This document shows, in pieces, positions 34,939 through 48,701 of a stretch of 64,000 nucleotides of DNA. How positions within the stretch are numbered: the first letter of the stretch is position 1; every line of letters begins with the position of its first letter. The notes beneath the pieces were generated by a model. The model had not been told where the DNA came from. It saw only the letters and a program-made list of their open reading frames with translations, and searched no databases. The stretch comes from Peribolospora baueri (lineage: Eukaryota; Basidiomycota; Peribolosporomycetes; Peribolosporales; Peribolosporaceae), in NCBI GenBank assembly GCA_029717555.1, contig JAMDHS010000013.1:248001-312000 (forward strand), written 5' to 3'. Position numbers and translations under genes: made by a program.

Positions 34939-35441
34939 GGATGGCTGTTTGCTCGCTCGCTCCGTTGGACAAGGAAGCGTCCTATGATCCTTGTGGCTGA
35001 TACATGTATGGTAATCGGAATCGGAACATCTCGACCTCTTTTTTTTTAAGTCGCACGCACGCTTTCAACAATTCTGAACGACGCATGGTTTGCTAAGACA
35101 TCATCCATCGTTCAAAGTCGGCGTGACGTGACGCCACCCGGCGAACGGCCGACCGAGGTAATGAACGCAAACGGACGGTCGAACGCTCCTTCCCAGACAT
35201 CGACGCTTCATCTACCACAAGACGATGGAAAGGAAGTGGATACACTATACTCTGGACATACGTATTTTGTACAGTTTCCTTACTATGATAAAGTTTAACT
35301 TAACTCCTCCCCCCCTTCCCTCTTATTTATGATAAGCAAGCTTGCTATGCAATTCACCCAATTTCGGGACTAGATTTATTTTATAATCCTGCTCGCTCCC
35401 CGCCCATTCCGTTCTCCAGTTCCCTCGGACGAACCCGCGTC
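34939..35441. other. Convergent intergenic region
   Basis: About 500 bases between two stops, locally more AT-rich than its surroundings (for example 35270-35400). No gene seen; expected to contain both 3' untranslated regions. Confidence 0.4.
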
Positions 35442-37486
<2,045 letters not shown>

Positions 37487-37675
37487 CTCATGAAAGATAC
37501 TGATCGGAGAGTGATCAAGTCACGTGATCCGCCAATTTTTTTTGGGCGGGCCTGCCTTCTCTGCGAGAGTCGTACATCATTTGCATCACCATCAACGCCG
37601 CAAAATCTGCTTTCACGTTACCTTCCTGTTCTCCATCTTTCTTCCCTTTCCATTCTCATTCCCTAATTTCACAAC
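37487..37675. promoter_or_regulatory. Short divergent promoter of TGS1 and La with a palindromic tcacgtga
   Basis: Only 189 bp separates the two start codons. An 8-bp palindrome tcacgtga at 37520-37527 includes CACGTG. Both genes handle small nuclear/nucleolar or polymerase III RNAs, so joint control is reasonable. Confidence 0.5.
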
Positions 37676-39725
37676 AATGGCTGATACTGCCACTGCCGGT
37701 ACCAACGGCACTGGCGTTGCCCCAGCCGCCATACAGACGGAGGACGCTGCGGGCGTCATGAGCAAGGAGGAGGCTGAGGCCGGTGCGCTCAAGCAAGGTA
37801 AGCGGTTCAAACTAAAGGTCTTAGCGATCGACAGGTCTCTACAGAGGCGTATTCCTTCTTGGCATGTTTGTCCGACCATTGCGCGTTTCGCTTTTGTCTC
37901 TTGTCCATCCTGCCATTCTCCATTTCCGTCCGACAGGCGAGTTCTACTTCTCCGACGCGAACTTGCCCTTCGACAAGTTCCTCTTCATGGAGACGCGCAA
38001 GAACGCGGAAGGATGGGTGGACGTGAAGCTTCTGTCGAGCTTTAAGCGCATGCGGCCCTACACCGACGTGCTCGGTGTCGAGGGCGTGGCTGAGGCACTC
38101 AGGGCCAGCGAAGAGCTGCTCGAAGTTAATGAAGAGGGAACGAGGGTACGCAGGTCCACGGAGCTCAAGCCACCGCAGAATGATCCGTTTGGTAGGAGCA
38201 TTTACGCTGTGAGTGCCGTTCTAGTTGAATACCTCAATTGGCAGCTATTATCCGGTCACAGCTGGTCTGGGAAAGAGCGCAGTCGTCTCACAAGTCGTTG
38301 TTTGTCATTGCGCGCTCACAGAAAGGGTTCGGAGAGGAGTATCCGGGTATACAAGAGGACCTCGAGAAGTTTTTCGCCCAGTTCGGTGACATTGCGGCGG
38401 TGAGGATGCGCAGAGAAAAGGACAAGGCCCACGCTTTCAAGGTATGTTTTGTTCTCGACCAATAATGCAAAGGCCAGAGCTTAATACTAAACCGGGGTCT
38501 CATCCATGACGAACTTTGGTTATCTGCAGGGCTCCGTGTTCGTCGAGTTCAAAGAGTTGGACGATATGAAGGCCTTCTTGGAGCTCGAACCCAAGCCGAA
38601 ATGGAAGGACACCGAGCTCCTCACCATGTCCAAGTGAGTTGAGTGACGGACAACGGCGCGTCACTTTTGCACCTTGGCTTGGCTCACCGCTTTGCACGAC
38701 TTGCGTTTTAATATTGGCAGGGACGCGTACGTAGACATGAAGATGAAGGAAAAGGGCATTGATCCGTCCAACAAAAAGCGCGGAATCGGTTCTGGCCCGT
38801 CGTCGATGCGCACGTTCAACGCATTCCGAGACGTTATCAATAAGCCAGACGGCGGCGCCGGCGGCGGCAAGTACAAGAATGCGGAGGCCGGGCCGGTCGA
38901 GTTCGACTACCACGGCAAGACGTACGTCTGCGACGCGGATGGCAAGGTGGACGAGAGTCAGATCGAATACCCCAAGGGATCGGTGCTCAAGTTCTCCACT
39001 GCAGGGCCAGCTGGGCCGAATTGGTGGAGGGAGCTCAGGGTGCGCTATAGCTGCTCCTTATCGTCTTTGCCTACCCCTTGCCGTCATGTCCTTCACTGGT
39101 AAGGCTCGAGAGTAGCCTAAACTGACGTATCTAATTTTCTCCTTTTTCGTCGTCTCACTTGACCTCGCAATTCACAGACGGTGCTTGATAAAGTCGCAGT
39201 GACTTCGTTCGTCGACCTTCCAGAAGGCACAACCAAGGGGCAGGTGGGCTTCAAAGAAAGTGTGACGGACGGGCAGCTGGATAAGACTCGCGAGGAAGCG
39301 TCCAAGGTCGATGGGATTGAGCTGACGTGGGAGAGACTTGGTGGTGAGTCCAAAGGACGCCGGTATCCTTGCGAATGTCGTCCCTTTCTCTCCTTATGGC
39401 GCATTCTGAACCTCCTATTTCTGCTTCACTTCGCCATCCTCCAGAGGAAGAGGAGCGTGCGTTCCACACCGAACGTGTCAACTTCCGTGCTAACAAGGCA
39501 CTCCAGCAGCGCCGCGACGGTGGCGCTCGTCGCGGTGGTCGTGGTGGTCGCGGTGGACGACGAGGGGGAGGACGAGGGGGAGGACGAGGAGGCCATGGTG
39601 GCGGGGCGAACAAGCGGAAGCGCGAGGGCGACGAAGTCAAAGACACTCCTGCTTCGGCACAGTCGGACAAGAGACTCCCGCCGACGATTAGCAAGAAGGC
39701 TAAGACTGAGGGGGGCGAAGCCTGA
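37676..39725 (+). CDS. LHP1: La protein (RNA polymerase III transcript 3'-end binding chaperone)
   Basis: Binds UUU-OH ends of nascent polymerase III transcripts and supports tRNA and snRNA maturation. The start is ATG 37676 (MADTATAGTNGTG). After the first intron the La motif reads GEFYFSDANLPFDKFLFMET, with KLLSSFKRMRPYT and the helix ALRASEELLEVNEEGTRVRR. An RRM follows: GIQEDLEKFFAQFGDIAAVRMRR, HAFKGSVFVEFKELDDMKAFL. A second RNA-binding domain region seems present (VLDKVAVTSFVDLPEGTTKGQVGF). The tail is an RGG-type Gly/Arg stretch (GRGGRRGGGRGGGRGG) and a basic cluster (ANKRKREG) ending at 39725. Introns at about 37798, 38208, 38440, 38634, 39040 and 39341. Domain order matches La (La motif, RRM1, RRM2-like, RGG tail). 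Confidence 0.92.
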
Positions 39726-41158
39726 GGCGTCTTCTTAATTGAGCGCCGGTCGATTTGAGCATAAAAATGGCCACAGGGGCCAGTAACGCTTTTGACGCCG
39801 TTCGAAGGCGCGAGCGACGTGAGGGAATGTGCACACGGGATGGATGGCCTACCTCTTCGGCGAGGCGCGCGACGCGAAGGAGGGGAGACCGCAGATGCGT
39901 TTATGCGTACGTGTGCGAGTACAGGACATGTGATGTGACTTGTCCGAAACCCTTGGGGCGCTTCTTCTCTGAACATCCTGGCCTTCGCGTGACTTAGTCC
40001 TGGCATCAGGTAGCAACCACGTACAGCTTCCCATAAGCTCGATTTCATCCTGTGGCTGGTCTGATGACTTCCTCACCTTCGGCTTTGGTTGTAGCATCCG
40101 CTGCTGGCCACAAACCTCGGTGGTAGGATGGGAGGAGAAGGGGTGAGGCGGCAAGCACACTCAATGTCCGCCTCGTCCTCGTGTCACGTGCAGCGAGCGG
40201 CGAGGTTCCGCTGCGGCACGAAGAAGAGACTTCTCTCCCCTCTTCCTCTTTTCTCCTTTCTCTTCTCAACGACGAGCGCCTCGTCCTCGATCCGGGAGTA
40301 CGTGGCTCCCACATTGGTAAGAAGGCTCGTTTCTGTCTATCGTCCAACATCCCTTTCGTCGAGTGTCTCTGTTCTCCGTGCGTACGAGCGATTCGCCTGT
40401 CCTTCGACTATCGAGTAAGCACCGCACCGCACCGCACAGCGTCGCACGCCTTGGCGACATTTTTTTTCTTCTTTCCTACCTCTCCTCCTCTTATTCTTGC
40501 CTTCTTTCCTTCCTTCCTTCCTTCTTTCTTCCTCTCACAAACCCACCCGTTTTGCCTAGAGCCCTCGCCTTCTGCCCTCTCCAGGGCGGAAACCTCCCAT
40601 GGCGAGAGGCTCTCAACTGACGGCAGTGGAACAACGATCCGTCGGGGAGTTCCGAGGGGCGGAAGTCAGACACCGCTCTTCGCCCTGTTCCTTCTTCCCT
40701 CGGACGAGGGAAGAGGTTCGAGACGGAGGCTTCGTCCACGCTTGGCGCACCTGCGTTGGAATCTTCTTCGTTGGATGGCGCGTCGAGTACTAAACGTAGT
40801 CGACACTTTTTCCCATTGATTTGCTACTCGCCGGCTCTGCTTCAACGTATGTATGTACATACCTCGCGCTCTGTAGAAGCCAAAGTCCCGGCCGGCCGGC
40901 GGCGAATAAAAGGAAAGAAAATGAAACCCAAATGAGAGAGCCAGGCAGAATCAGGGGTGGCCAAATCAAGGAAGAAAGAAAAAGAGAGAGAGAGGTGGAG
41001 ACTAGAGAGAGCGTGAGAGAGTGGGGGACGAGGGGAAACCTGCGAATAGATGCTACAGCGAGTGTGGACCATACTTGCAACTAGATGAGTGTTTTCTTCC
41101 CGACAATTAAATGCGAATAATAGCCCAGGGAATAAACCGGTTCCATCGACACTACCTC
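39726..41158. other. Convergent intergenic region with simple repeats
   Basis: About 1.4 kb between the La stop and the bZIP gene stop. It holds a TTCC tetranucleotide run (about 40507-40533), a gtatgtacatac palindrome near 40851, and a purine-rich GA run near 40985-40996. A 212-codon plus-strand frame (40181-40819) is mostly pyrimidine-run translation and is not convincing. Confidence 0.4.
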
Positions 41159-44100
41159 TTAACGTTCTTCCCTCCCAACTGCATCGCCCGCGCCGACGAC
41201 CTGCCTCGCACCCACACCCACACCGCCTCCGAGGCTCCTTCTCAACCACCGCGCCAACTCGGCGCCCCTTAGCCTCTCCGAGCCCGTCAAGCTGAACTGG
41301 AGCTTGACGTACTCGAGCGGCTCAGCACCCGCGGCGCCAGAGAGAGACGGAGAGGAGGATAGGTCGAGCGGCAGGTTGAGCCCGTTGAGGAGCGAGTCCA
41401 ATTCCGGTCCGATCGCCGGTCCCCCACTCGTCGTCCCGGCACTGGGGTGCGCCGAGACGGAGGACGACGACGACGATGGGCGGCGAGCGTCGGCGAGAAG
41501 GAGCGAGCGCAGAGGAGCGAGGCGGGGAAGACCGAAATTGAGCACATCGTTCTTGTTGGCGTTGGCCGGAGGCTTGCGCTCCGAGGAAGAAGCGGAAGAG
41601 AAAGGGTGCTGTCGGCTGGGGGAGAAGACGGGGATGCGCCCGGCGCCAGACCTCCCGTTCGCGTTGTCGTTCGTCGGGCCGTCGCCGCCAAAGTCGGCTT
41701 GCTGCTCCGGCTGGCGCTTCTGTGCGGGCAAGTGCGACGAAAAAGACGGAGCCCGCGAGGCAAAGTCGGAGGCGCGGACGGTGTCGTCCGAAGAAGCGGA
41801 GGAGGGTGACAGAGGCCCGGGAGAGGGAGACGGGGAAGGAGAGATGACCTTGTTCACAGCCAACGCCCCCTCCTCATCCTTCTTCTCGTCCCTCGTGGGC
41901 GCACAAGAAGGTGCAGCGGGTAGGAGGATGGTGAGCTTGGTCGCCTCAGGCGCCGCACACCTGTCCTGGTCTCTGTCTCCTCGGAGCCGCTGCCGAGACA
42001 TGTCATCGTCGACGTCGACGTCCATCCTTTCTCCGTCCTTCTCCTCGCTCTGCCCGTCCGAACTGCGCCCCCTCTCCACGTCGTCGTCATCACCGAGGCT
42101 GCCACCGGCAAGCCCACCATCGAGCAACTCGACGACCGGCGGACCCGCAATGAACAACAAGGCCGCCGGCTGCGCGCCGTTCTCCTCTTCCCTCGACGAG
42201 CTGCCGCCGCTGCCGCCGACGGGCGCGGAGACGGGGCCGTCAATACTGAGCAGGCTCAGCCCGAGCTCGCGGCTCACGCGGTCCCAATCCACGGGCTCGA
42301 ACGTGCGCGGGATGAGGTCCGTGTTCGTGCTCGGACGAGGCGCGTCCGTGTTGCTGTTGCGAGGGACATAGTATGCCACGGCCTTCCTCGTCTCAGGGGT
42401 GGAGCCCCCTGACGGCCTATTAGCTCCAGAAGGAGCGGACGAAGAGATGTTCGAAGCCGCAGCGGCGTCGGGCCAGTCGATGCTGCAGACGGGCAAGAGG
42501 TCAGCCACGTCACGAGGCACGTCGGTGATGGTGCACGAGGCAAGGGAGGCGGAGGTTTGGTCGCTGGACACCGGAGAGATAGCGAGGTCGCGCTCATCGG
42601 AAAGGTGGGAGGTGGGGTGGAGCGAGGAAGGGTCGCCGGAGAAGGAAGAGGAGGCAGCACGGTCTCGCGAGCGAGAGCGGCGCAAGGTGGTCGAGGAGAG
42701 GACGCGACCGAGGGAGAAGGAGGAGCTGAAAAAAATAAAACAATGTAAAGCCAGTCATGTCAGATATCTACTCAGAGCGACCAAAGCGTCCAAGCGCATA
42801 CACGCGCTCTTGGACCGCTCCAAAACCCCGTCCACCCACCTTTCAGTCCCCCAATCAACTCTGGCAACACCGTCGCTGCCACCGAGCCCTCCGGCCCCAG
42901 CGCGCTGCTGCTGATGTCCGCCAGGCAGTCCGAAGAGAGCGAAGCTAAACAAGATAACCATGAGCGCCACCCCGCCGGCACCCTTGCGAGCTGCCGCGCT
43001 CTCGGACTTTATCGTCGAGGTGCCGTCGCGGTGGTGGTGGGAGTGGTGGGAGGTGGAAGGAGAGGGGGAAGGGTAGGGAGAAGAGCCTAGGAAGGCGCTC
43101 TCCTCCGAGCTGCTCATCCCTCCGGCACCGAGGAAGGAAGGAGCCGAACGAGGCGAGGCGGATGAGGAGGGCATCGCTGCCGTCGCCGCCGAAGAGGAGG
43201 AATGGTCAGGGAAGAGCGATGCGAACACCCCCTTTCCGTTTTCCGCGTCGTCGACGAATGGAGAAGGCGGCGGGAAAGGGATTGAGACCATCGCATCCTC
43301 TGCGCCGGCTCGCATGCCGTCGGCGGGGCGACGGTGTTGCCCGTGCTGCTGTGAACGCGAGTGCGAGTGCGCGTAGCTTGGGGAGGTGCTGGAGGTTTCA
43401 ACGCGAAGGTCGGGAGGCTGCGCGGCCTTGCCAGAGGACGAAGTCGTCGAAGCGGGCGGGGTAATGGAGCCTTCCTCCATTTTGACAGCTCCAGCCGGGG
43501 CTCCGGACCAAGCATAAGCGCCAGGCATGAAAGAAGTTTCAGAAGTGGCGCCAGTGTACGACGAAGACTGACCTGAGGCCGAAGCCGGCGAAGAACGCTG
43601 GGAGCGCAGAGAGGCGAGCTCGACTTGCAAGGCAGCCTCTCGCTGCTTGATGGCGTGCAGCTCGGCACGAAGCGACTCGATCTCGCGCATGTGGGCTTGG
43701 CGAGACGGGGAAGGGGAGGAAGACGTCGCTGTGAGCGAGTCCATCTTCTCTTTCTTCACGTTCGCCGTCGTCGCACCGGCCCCCTGCCTTCCCGCGTCAA
43801 TCGCCTCGCGAACCAAAGACCTCGTTTCCTCCTCCTCCTTCTCCAACCACTTCTCCATCCCCTCGGAACAAGCGTCGAACGCGGCCGCCCAAGCGCGATG
43901 GAAAGCCTTGACCCTGATCTCGAGCTCCTCGAACTGTTCCCTTTTACGTTGTCGACTGAGGAAGGCCGCCGCGCGGTTCTTCACCAGCCGAGCCTCGCGC
44001 TTGGTCAGACCGGAGACGTCCGGGGGAACGAAGAGAGAGCTGTGACGGGCAGAAGTGTCGATGACGGGGAGGCGATTGCCTGAAGAGGTGGAGTTGGTAT

Positions 44101-45076
44101 TCGAGTTAGAGACGCCGGAGGAGGAGGCGGCAGACGGTGATGCGAACGACTCGTTGGCCGAACACGCCTCGACGGAAGCGCTCCCGTCGTACGATGGCAC
44201 CGGCGTCATCGACGGCGCCTTGCGCTTGTTCGACTTTTTAGCGCTCTCGCCGCCCTTGTTGCCAGTGCCTTTGGGCGAAGCTTTCAAGTTAGGTCGACGG
44301 GACGAGGCCGCCGAATCTGTCTCCTCGGACTCGAGGCGCCTTCGCTTCTCCCGAGGGCTCTGGCTGCTGACGGAAGCAGAAGAGGTGGTGTCGTCAGTGA
44401 ATGGCGAGGCGAGACGGCCGATGCGCGGTGCGGAGTCAGATGAGCCTTCGTCCTCATCGTCCTCATCGTCGTCGTCATCGTCCGCGGCTCCCCTGCGACT
44501 GGCATTGCCCGCACCGGCGCGGAAGGAGAAGATGGAGGAAGGTGCAGGAGCGATGTCGGCCATGCTAAGGGAGACGGGATCGCTCTCGCTGCCGTTCGCC
44601 GCGCCGCTCCAGGTAGGGTTGGAGGCGGAGGAGGATGAAGACCAAGGGACGGGTGCGATGGAAGGATCGAGCTGGTGAGGCTCGACATGCTTCAAGCCCG
44701 CGCCCGACACGAGGTCCCACGGCGAAGGCGGAGGGTGGGCGAAGAGATGGGAGTCAGAGGCAGGGTCGAGGCGCATGTCGTCGTATCCCGTCTCCGCTTT
44801 CACAGCAGCGTGGGCGGTCCCGGACGTCGAGCCTGTGCTGGCCCAGTCGGGGCCGGAAGCAGAGCCGGGAGACGCATAGCTGATGGGGTCGTCATAAGCA
44901 AGGCTGAAATGGGTGGAGAAAGAGGAAGAGTCGAAGGATTGGGGTTGGTCGAGGAGGTCGTCGTTGATGAAGGACTGAAAGCTGGAGTTGGCGTCGTTGG
45001 CGCTTGCGAGGCCGCCGGCGTTGAGCTGCGGTGTCGAAGGCCTGGGAGGGGCAGCACCGGGCTGGAAGGAGGCCAT
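41159..45076 (-). CDS. Membrane-anchored bZIP transcription factor (ATF6/CREB3-like layout)
   Basis: Two long exons joined by one intron: exon 1 ends WGTE plus AG before a gtgggt donor near 42843, and the acceptor near 42726 continues ESSSFSLGRVLSS in frame. The intron is canonical and the join removes the stop after ALSRYLT. The protein is about 1270 residues. Residues 1-350 are Ser/Asp-rich activation-type sequence. The basic region at about 356-385 (LTKREARLVKNRAAAFLSRQ, RKREQFEELE) resembles ATF6/CREB3. A second coiled-coil-like helix lies near MREIESLRAELHAIKQREAA. At about 701-719 there is one clear hydrophobic segment (GVALMVILFSFALFGLPG), followed by some 530 residues that would face the ER lumen. 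A type II orientation with release by proteolysis is inferred. The lumenal part has PLRSLLLADARR, an RxxL-type site, but that motif is common. Confidence 0.8.
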
Positions 45077-46100
45077 AAGGGGAAGAGCAAGGCGCGGTTG
45101 CCTGCTTGAGGTGAGGGAGCGTGCCAGTAACTGGAATGGGTGTAGGAGTGGATGGTGGTGGAGGTGGTGAGAGAAGAGCGGCCGTTCCAGCCCTCTCCTT
45201 CTTCCTTCTCCTTTCTTCTCCGACCTTCCGGTCTTCTTCCGAGGCGGGAGTGGGGGGCGGTGCGCTAAGGCACGGATGAAACGTGCTCGTTATCGAGCCA
45301 AGGTGGATGGAGTAAGGCTAGGTAAGAAGGGATGGAAGGTATGGGACGTGGTGGCTGCAGGGCGAGATGTGCGGTGGGTGTTGGGAAGGAAAGGAGGACT
45401 TGGACAAGAGAGGGTCGTCGTCGTTGTCGTCGTCGTCTTGTCGTTGTCGTCGTCGTTCGTTGTCGTCAAGTAGAGCGCGACGTGGAAGTGGAAGTGGACG
45501 ATGGCGTCCAGACGCGGGCGCACGAAACGCAGCCCAGACATGCCGTGCTGCGGCACATAGACCGGCACGTGATGCGCGCAACCCTACCCCCTTTTCCCCT
45601 TCCACGTCGACAGCCGCCGTCACCGTCAAGATGTCTCTTTCCAGAGCCTTCCATTTGCATCCATGCCGATAGCGGCAGACTCCTCTCCGTGGCCTCAGAA
45701 CGATGAACGTGTCCCTTGTCTCTCTTCCCTGCCTTGCTTCCGTGACGAGCCTTCCTCCGTTCTTTTTTTGCTCGCTCTGTGCCGGGTCGGCTTCGAACGC
45801 GGAGAAGAGGCGAGACGAGACGAGACGAGATGACTTGCATGCCGTCCTCGGGGAAAAGGAAAGAAAAAGGAAAGCTAAGTGCTGTACGTACGTACATACG
45901 GGATCGGAAAGGAGTATCGCATTTGCACATATGCTTGCCTTGCTTGGTGACCGACCACCCTCACCAACGGGTTGCGGGAGACAAGGCAGACTGACATGAA
46001 AACCCGGCGATCACGTGCCCATCTGTGCATTTTACTGTCCACCTGTCCACCTTCTTCGATCGAGGACTAAGTGCTCTCCGTGCACAACCACCTCGACGGA
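45077..46100. promoter_or_regulatory. Divergent promoter region of the bZIP and NYN genes
   Basis: About 1 kb. CACGTG at 45566-45571 and 46012-46017. A run of gtcgtcgtcgt-type trinucleotides lies at about 45416-45460, a gagac pentamer repeat near 45810-45830, and gtacgtacgtacatac near 45887. No gene supported; expected long 5' leader of the bZIP gene. Confidence 0.4.
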
Positions 46101-47970
46101 ATGTCGTCGTCGCCCCTCTGGAGCACCTTTCTCGGTGACTCCTCCTCCGTCAGGACGGCGCGTGCCGCCGCTCTCGCGCTCAGCGTCACCACCACCCTCG
46201 CCGCGTGGCTGCTCTACCGTCAAAGCCAAATAGCTTTTGCGGATCAGAAGACGCAGAGGAAGAAAGCACCGAGTCCAGCGGAGAGCGACAACGTCGAATC
46301 CCTCCGAGAGGCCTTGGACGCTCTCGAGGAGCAGGGGGAGAGGAATGCCTTGACGCTGGATAGGGAGAATGTGATGACGAGGAAGAAGGAGGTGGCCGAC
46401 ACAGGTCGGGTAGTTGGGCTGTTCTGGGATTACGATGTGCGAGACCCCCTCTTTTTCTTTTTCAGTCACCACTTTCCTGTCCTGATTTTCTAACCTCTCG
46501 CAACTGCACGCAGAACTGCGCACCTCCGAAAGGCTCCACGGGCGGACAAGTGGTGGGCAAGCTCCGCCAGATGGCCCAGAGCTACGGTACCATCTCTACC
46601 ATGAAGGCTTACCTCGACATCAACCTCATGGAACAAGGCAAGGATGGCGGCTTGCCCCAGGAGAAGCTCCTTTCCCAGTTGGCTGACTCGGGCGTCAGTC
46701 TGGTCTTTACGCCCAAAAGTGGCCGCAAGAACGTGGCCGATCAGAGAGTGCGCCTGTCGACGACCTTTCTGTGCCCGAGAACGCCTGCCTCACTCCTTCC
46801 TTGCTCTTCCTCCTTTCCTCGACACAGATGATCACCGATCTGATGGCCTTTGCAATCGACAACCCCGCCCCAGCCACGCTCGTAGTCGTCTCCGGCGACC
46901 GCGACTTTTCCTATACCCTCGGCACGCTCCGAAACCGACGGTACGAAATCGTCCTCGTGCTGCCGCCGGTCGGCGCTAACGTTAACGTCAAGCAGCAAGC
47001 CAACAAAGTACTCATGTGGCGTGCAGATGTTCTCGGCATCAGCGGCGGCATCGGCACCCACGCCTTGGAGGAAGAGGCCCCGGCTTTGGCCAACAGCGAC
47101 ATGGCACCAAGCACAAGTTCGTTGGCGTCTCCCAAGAAGAGAGAAAACGCCCCTGAGACGCAAGACACGAGGGCCGATCATAAAACTAAGTTCTTTCCCG
47201 ACGCAGTGTCACCCGCTTCACCCAGCACCCGCACACCAGACGTCTTCGCGCCACTTATCGAAACCCTAAACGAATATTCAAAACGCGGTATCACCCGCGC
47301 TTTCCGTAAACCCATGCTCGCCCAACTCGCGAAGCGCTATCCGTTCGCTGCCTCCTCAACGGGCCTGGGCAAGAACGATTGGATGGGCTACCTGGCTTTG
47401 GCGGAGAGCATCGGTATCATCCAGCAAGGGTCCATGCCGGAAAAGCCAGGATCCGAATGGGTATGGTTCTCCGACGAGCGACATCATCGACAGCAGCAAC
47501 AGCTGCCGCTGCAGCAATCTCCGCTGCCGCAATGGCATCAACAGAAGAAGAGCGTGCAGACGAGCGATCCCGTCACTAAGCCCTCTGGCACCGGCGGAAG
47601 CTCCACCCCTTCGACGCCCTTTTCTTCTCCAATTAAGCGCGGCTCCGACCCGACTGTCCCCGACAACCTTCCTTTCGAGCTTCAACCTTTCCTGCCCCTC
47701 CTCTCCATCCTAGAGGCCCGCCGTCTCGTGGGCGATATTCGCCCGCTTTGCTCCTATGTCGGCGCGCAGCTCGGACAGCTCTCCCTCGCCAAAAGCGGGA
47801 ACCGCAAAGACGTGTACGCCCAAGCGCACACGGACGGGTGGAAGAAATATGCGGAGATCGCCCAGGCGGAGGGTCTGGTTAAGATCGTCGAGACGGACAA
47901 GGAGGGCATATTGGCCGTCAGGTTGAAGAGGAAGTGGGTCGGCGTCGTTCAACCTGCAAATATTGTGTGA
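46101..47970 (+). CDS. NYN-domain (PIN-like nuclease) protein with N-terminal membrane anchor
   Basis: Start at ATG 46101 (MSSSPLWSTFLGDSSSV). Residues about 20-38 (RAAALALSVTTTLAAWLLY) form one hydrophobic segment, so the protein is probably membrane anchored. The NYN domain follows: VVGLFWDYD joins through an intron to NCAPPKGSTGGQVV, then GTISTMKAYLDINLM, SGVSLVFTPKSGRKNVADQ, and, after another intron, MITDLMAFAIDNPAPATLVVVSGDRDFSYTLGTLRNR. The acidic residues expected for a PIN-fold nuclease (WDYDN and SGDRDF) are kept. The C-terminal half has two LOTUS/OST-HTH-like helical segments (FAPLIETLNEYSKRGITRAF and FLPLLSILEARRLVGDIRP with YAEIAQAEGLVKIVE). This is the MARF1/limkain plan: NYN plus OST-HTH. 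RNA cleavage at a membrane is the inferred role. Ends at 47970. Confidence 0.82.
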
Positions 47971-48701
47971 GATGTGTGGGGGCCGGAGTGGCGCGGCGTA
48001 AGAACTCGCAAGGTAGAGGAGCTGCGACATACGATGGGAGCTATACCGTGCACGCCAGGCAGGGCAGGGCTCGAAGGGCATTCCGGCGAGGAAGGGAGCG
48101 GGCGAGGGGGCGTTAAGGCACAATGCCGTATCTAAGTAGTACTCGTCTGCCAGCTGAGCCTTGGCTTAGCTCCGCGACGGTAGCATAAGCTTCCTGTAGC
48201 CCACGTCGGGTATAACCTACACGTTGTCTCTCGTCCCTATCGTCCTGGGCTTGTTATCGGCGCTCATGCCCTACCGCGAGGCATCTATCCGGAGACCCGC
48301 CTGTGCGCGGCGTACTTAAATTTTCATTTTCAATATGAAGTCTAAGAGCCGGTCTCAGGTCGATTTCATCTCATCCTCGATTTAGCAATATCGGGGCGGG
48401 TAAGTCGCGTCAGTTTACCCGCCAGTAAGATCGCGACGCACGTCGAACCGGACCCAGCTGGAATTAAGTGCTCATGTCCGCCACTTGAGACTTGCAATTT
48501 GCACGTATCCTTTGCTCTAGACGATGGAGAAAGCTCCGTCCTGTTCATATCGCTCTACAAGCACCGACCTCTGCCCCTTGGGCCCGCCTCGAATCTTCCT
48601 CACCGGCGCACTCGGTGGAACCGAACAGAACCAACCGTGTACAGTAGAGCGGACAGAGCAGAGCAGAGCATAGCAGAGTGAGCGCGGCTAGGCCGGAGCT
48701 C
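47971..48701. other. Convergent intergenic region
   Basis: About 730 bases with no supported gene. A short agagcggacagagcagagcagagcatagcagag repeat-like stretch lies at about 48646-48676, described here as imperfect pentamers of agcag type. Nothing else stands out. Confidence 0.35.

Noticed and set aside
40181-40819. 212-codon plus-strand frame between La and the bZIP gene
   Set aside because: Mostly Ser/Pro/Phe/Leu runs from pyrimidine-rich DNA, no domain, and lies in a convergent 3' region.
42685-42760. Two separate minus-strand genes at 41.2-42.7 and 42.8-45.1 kb
   Set aside because: A canonical intron with matching phase joins them, and the second frame has no ATG at its start.
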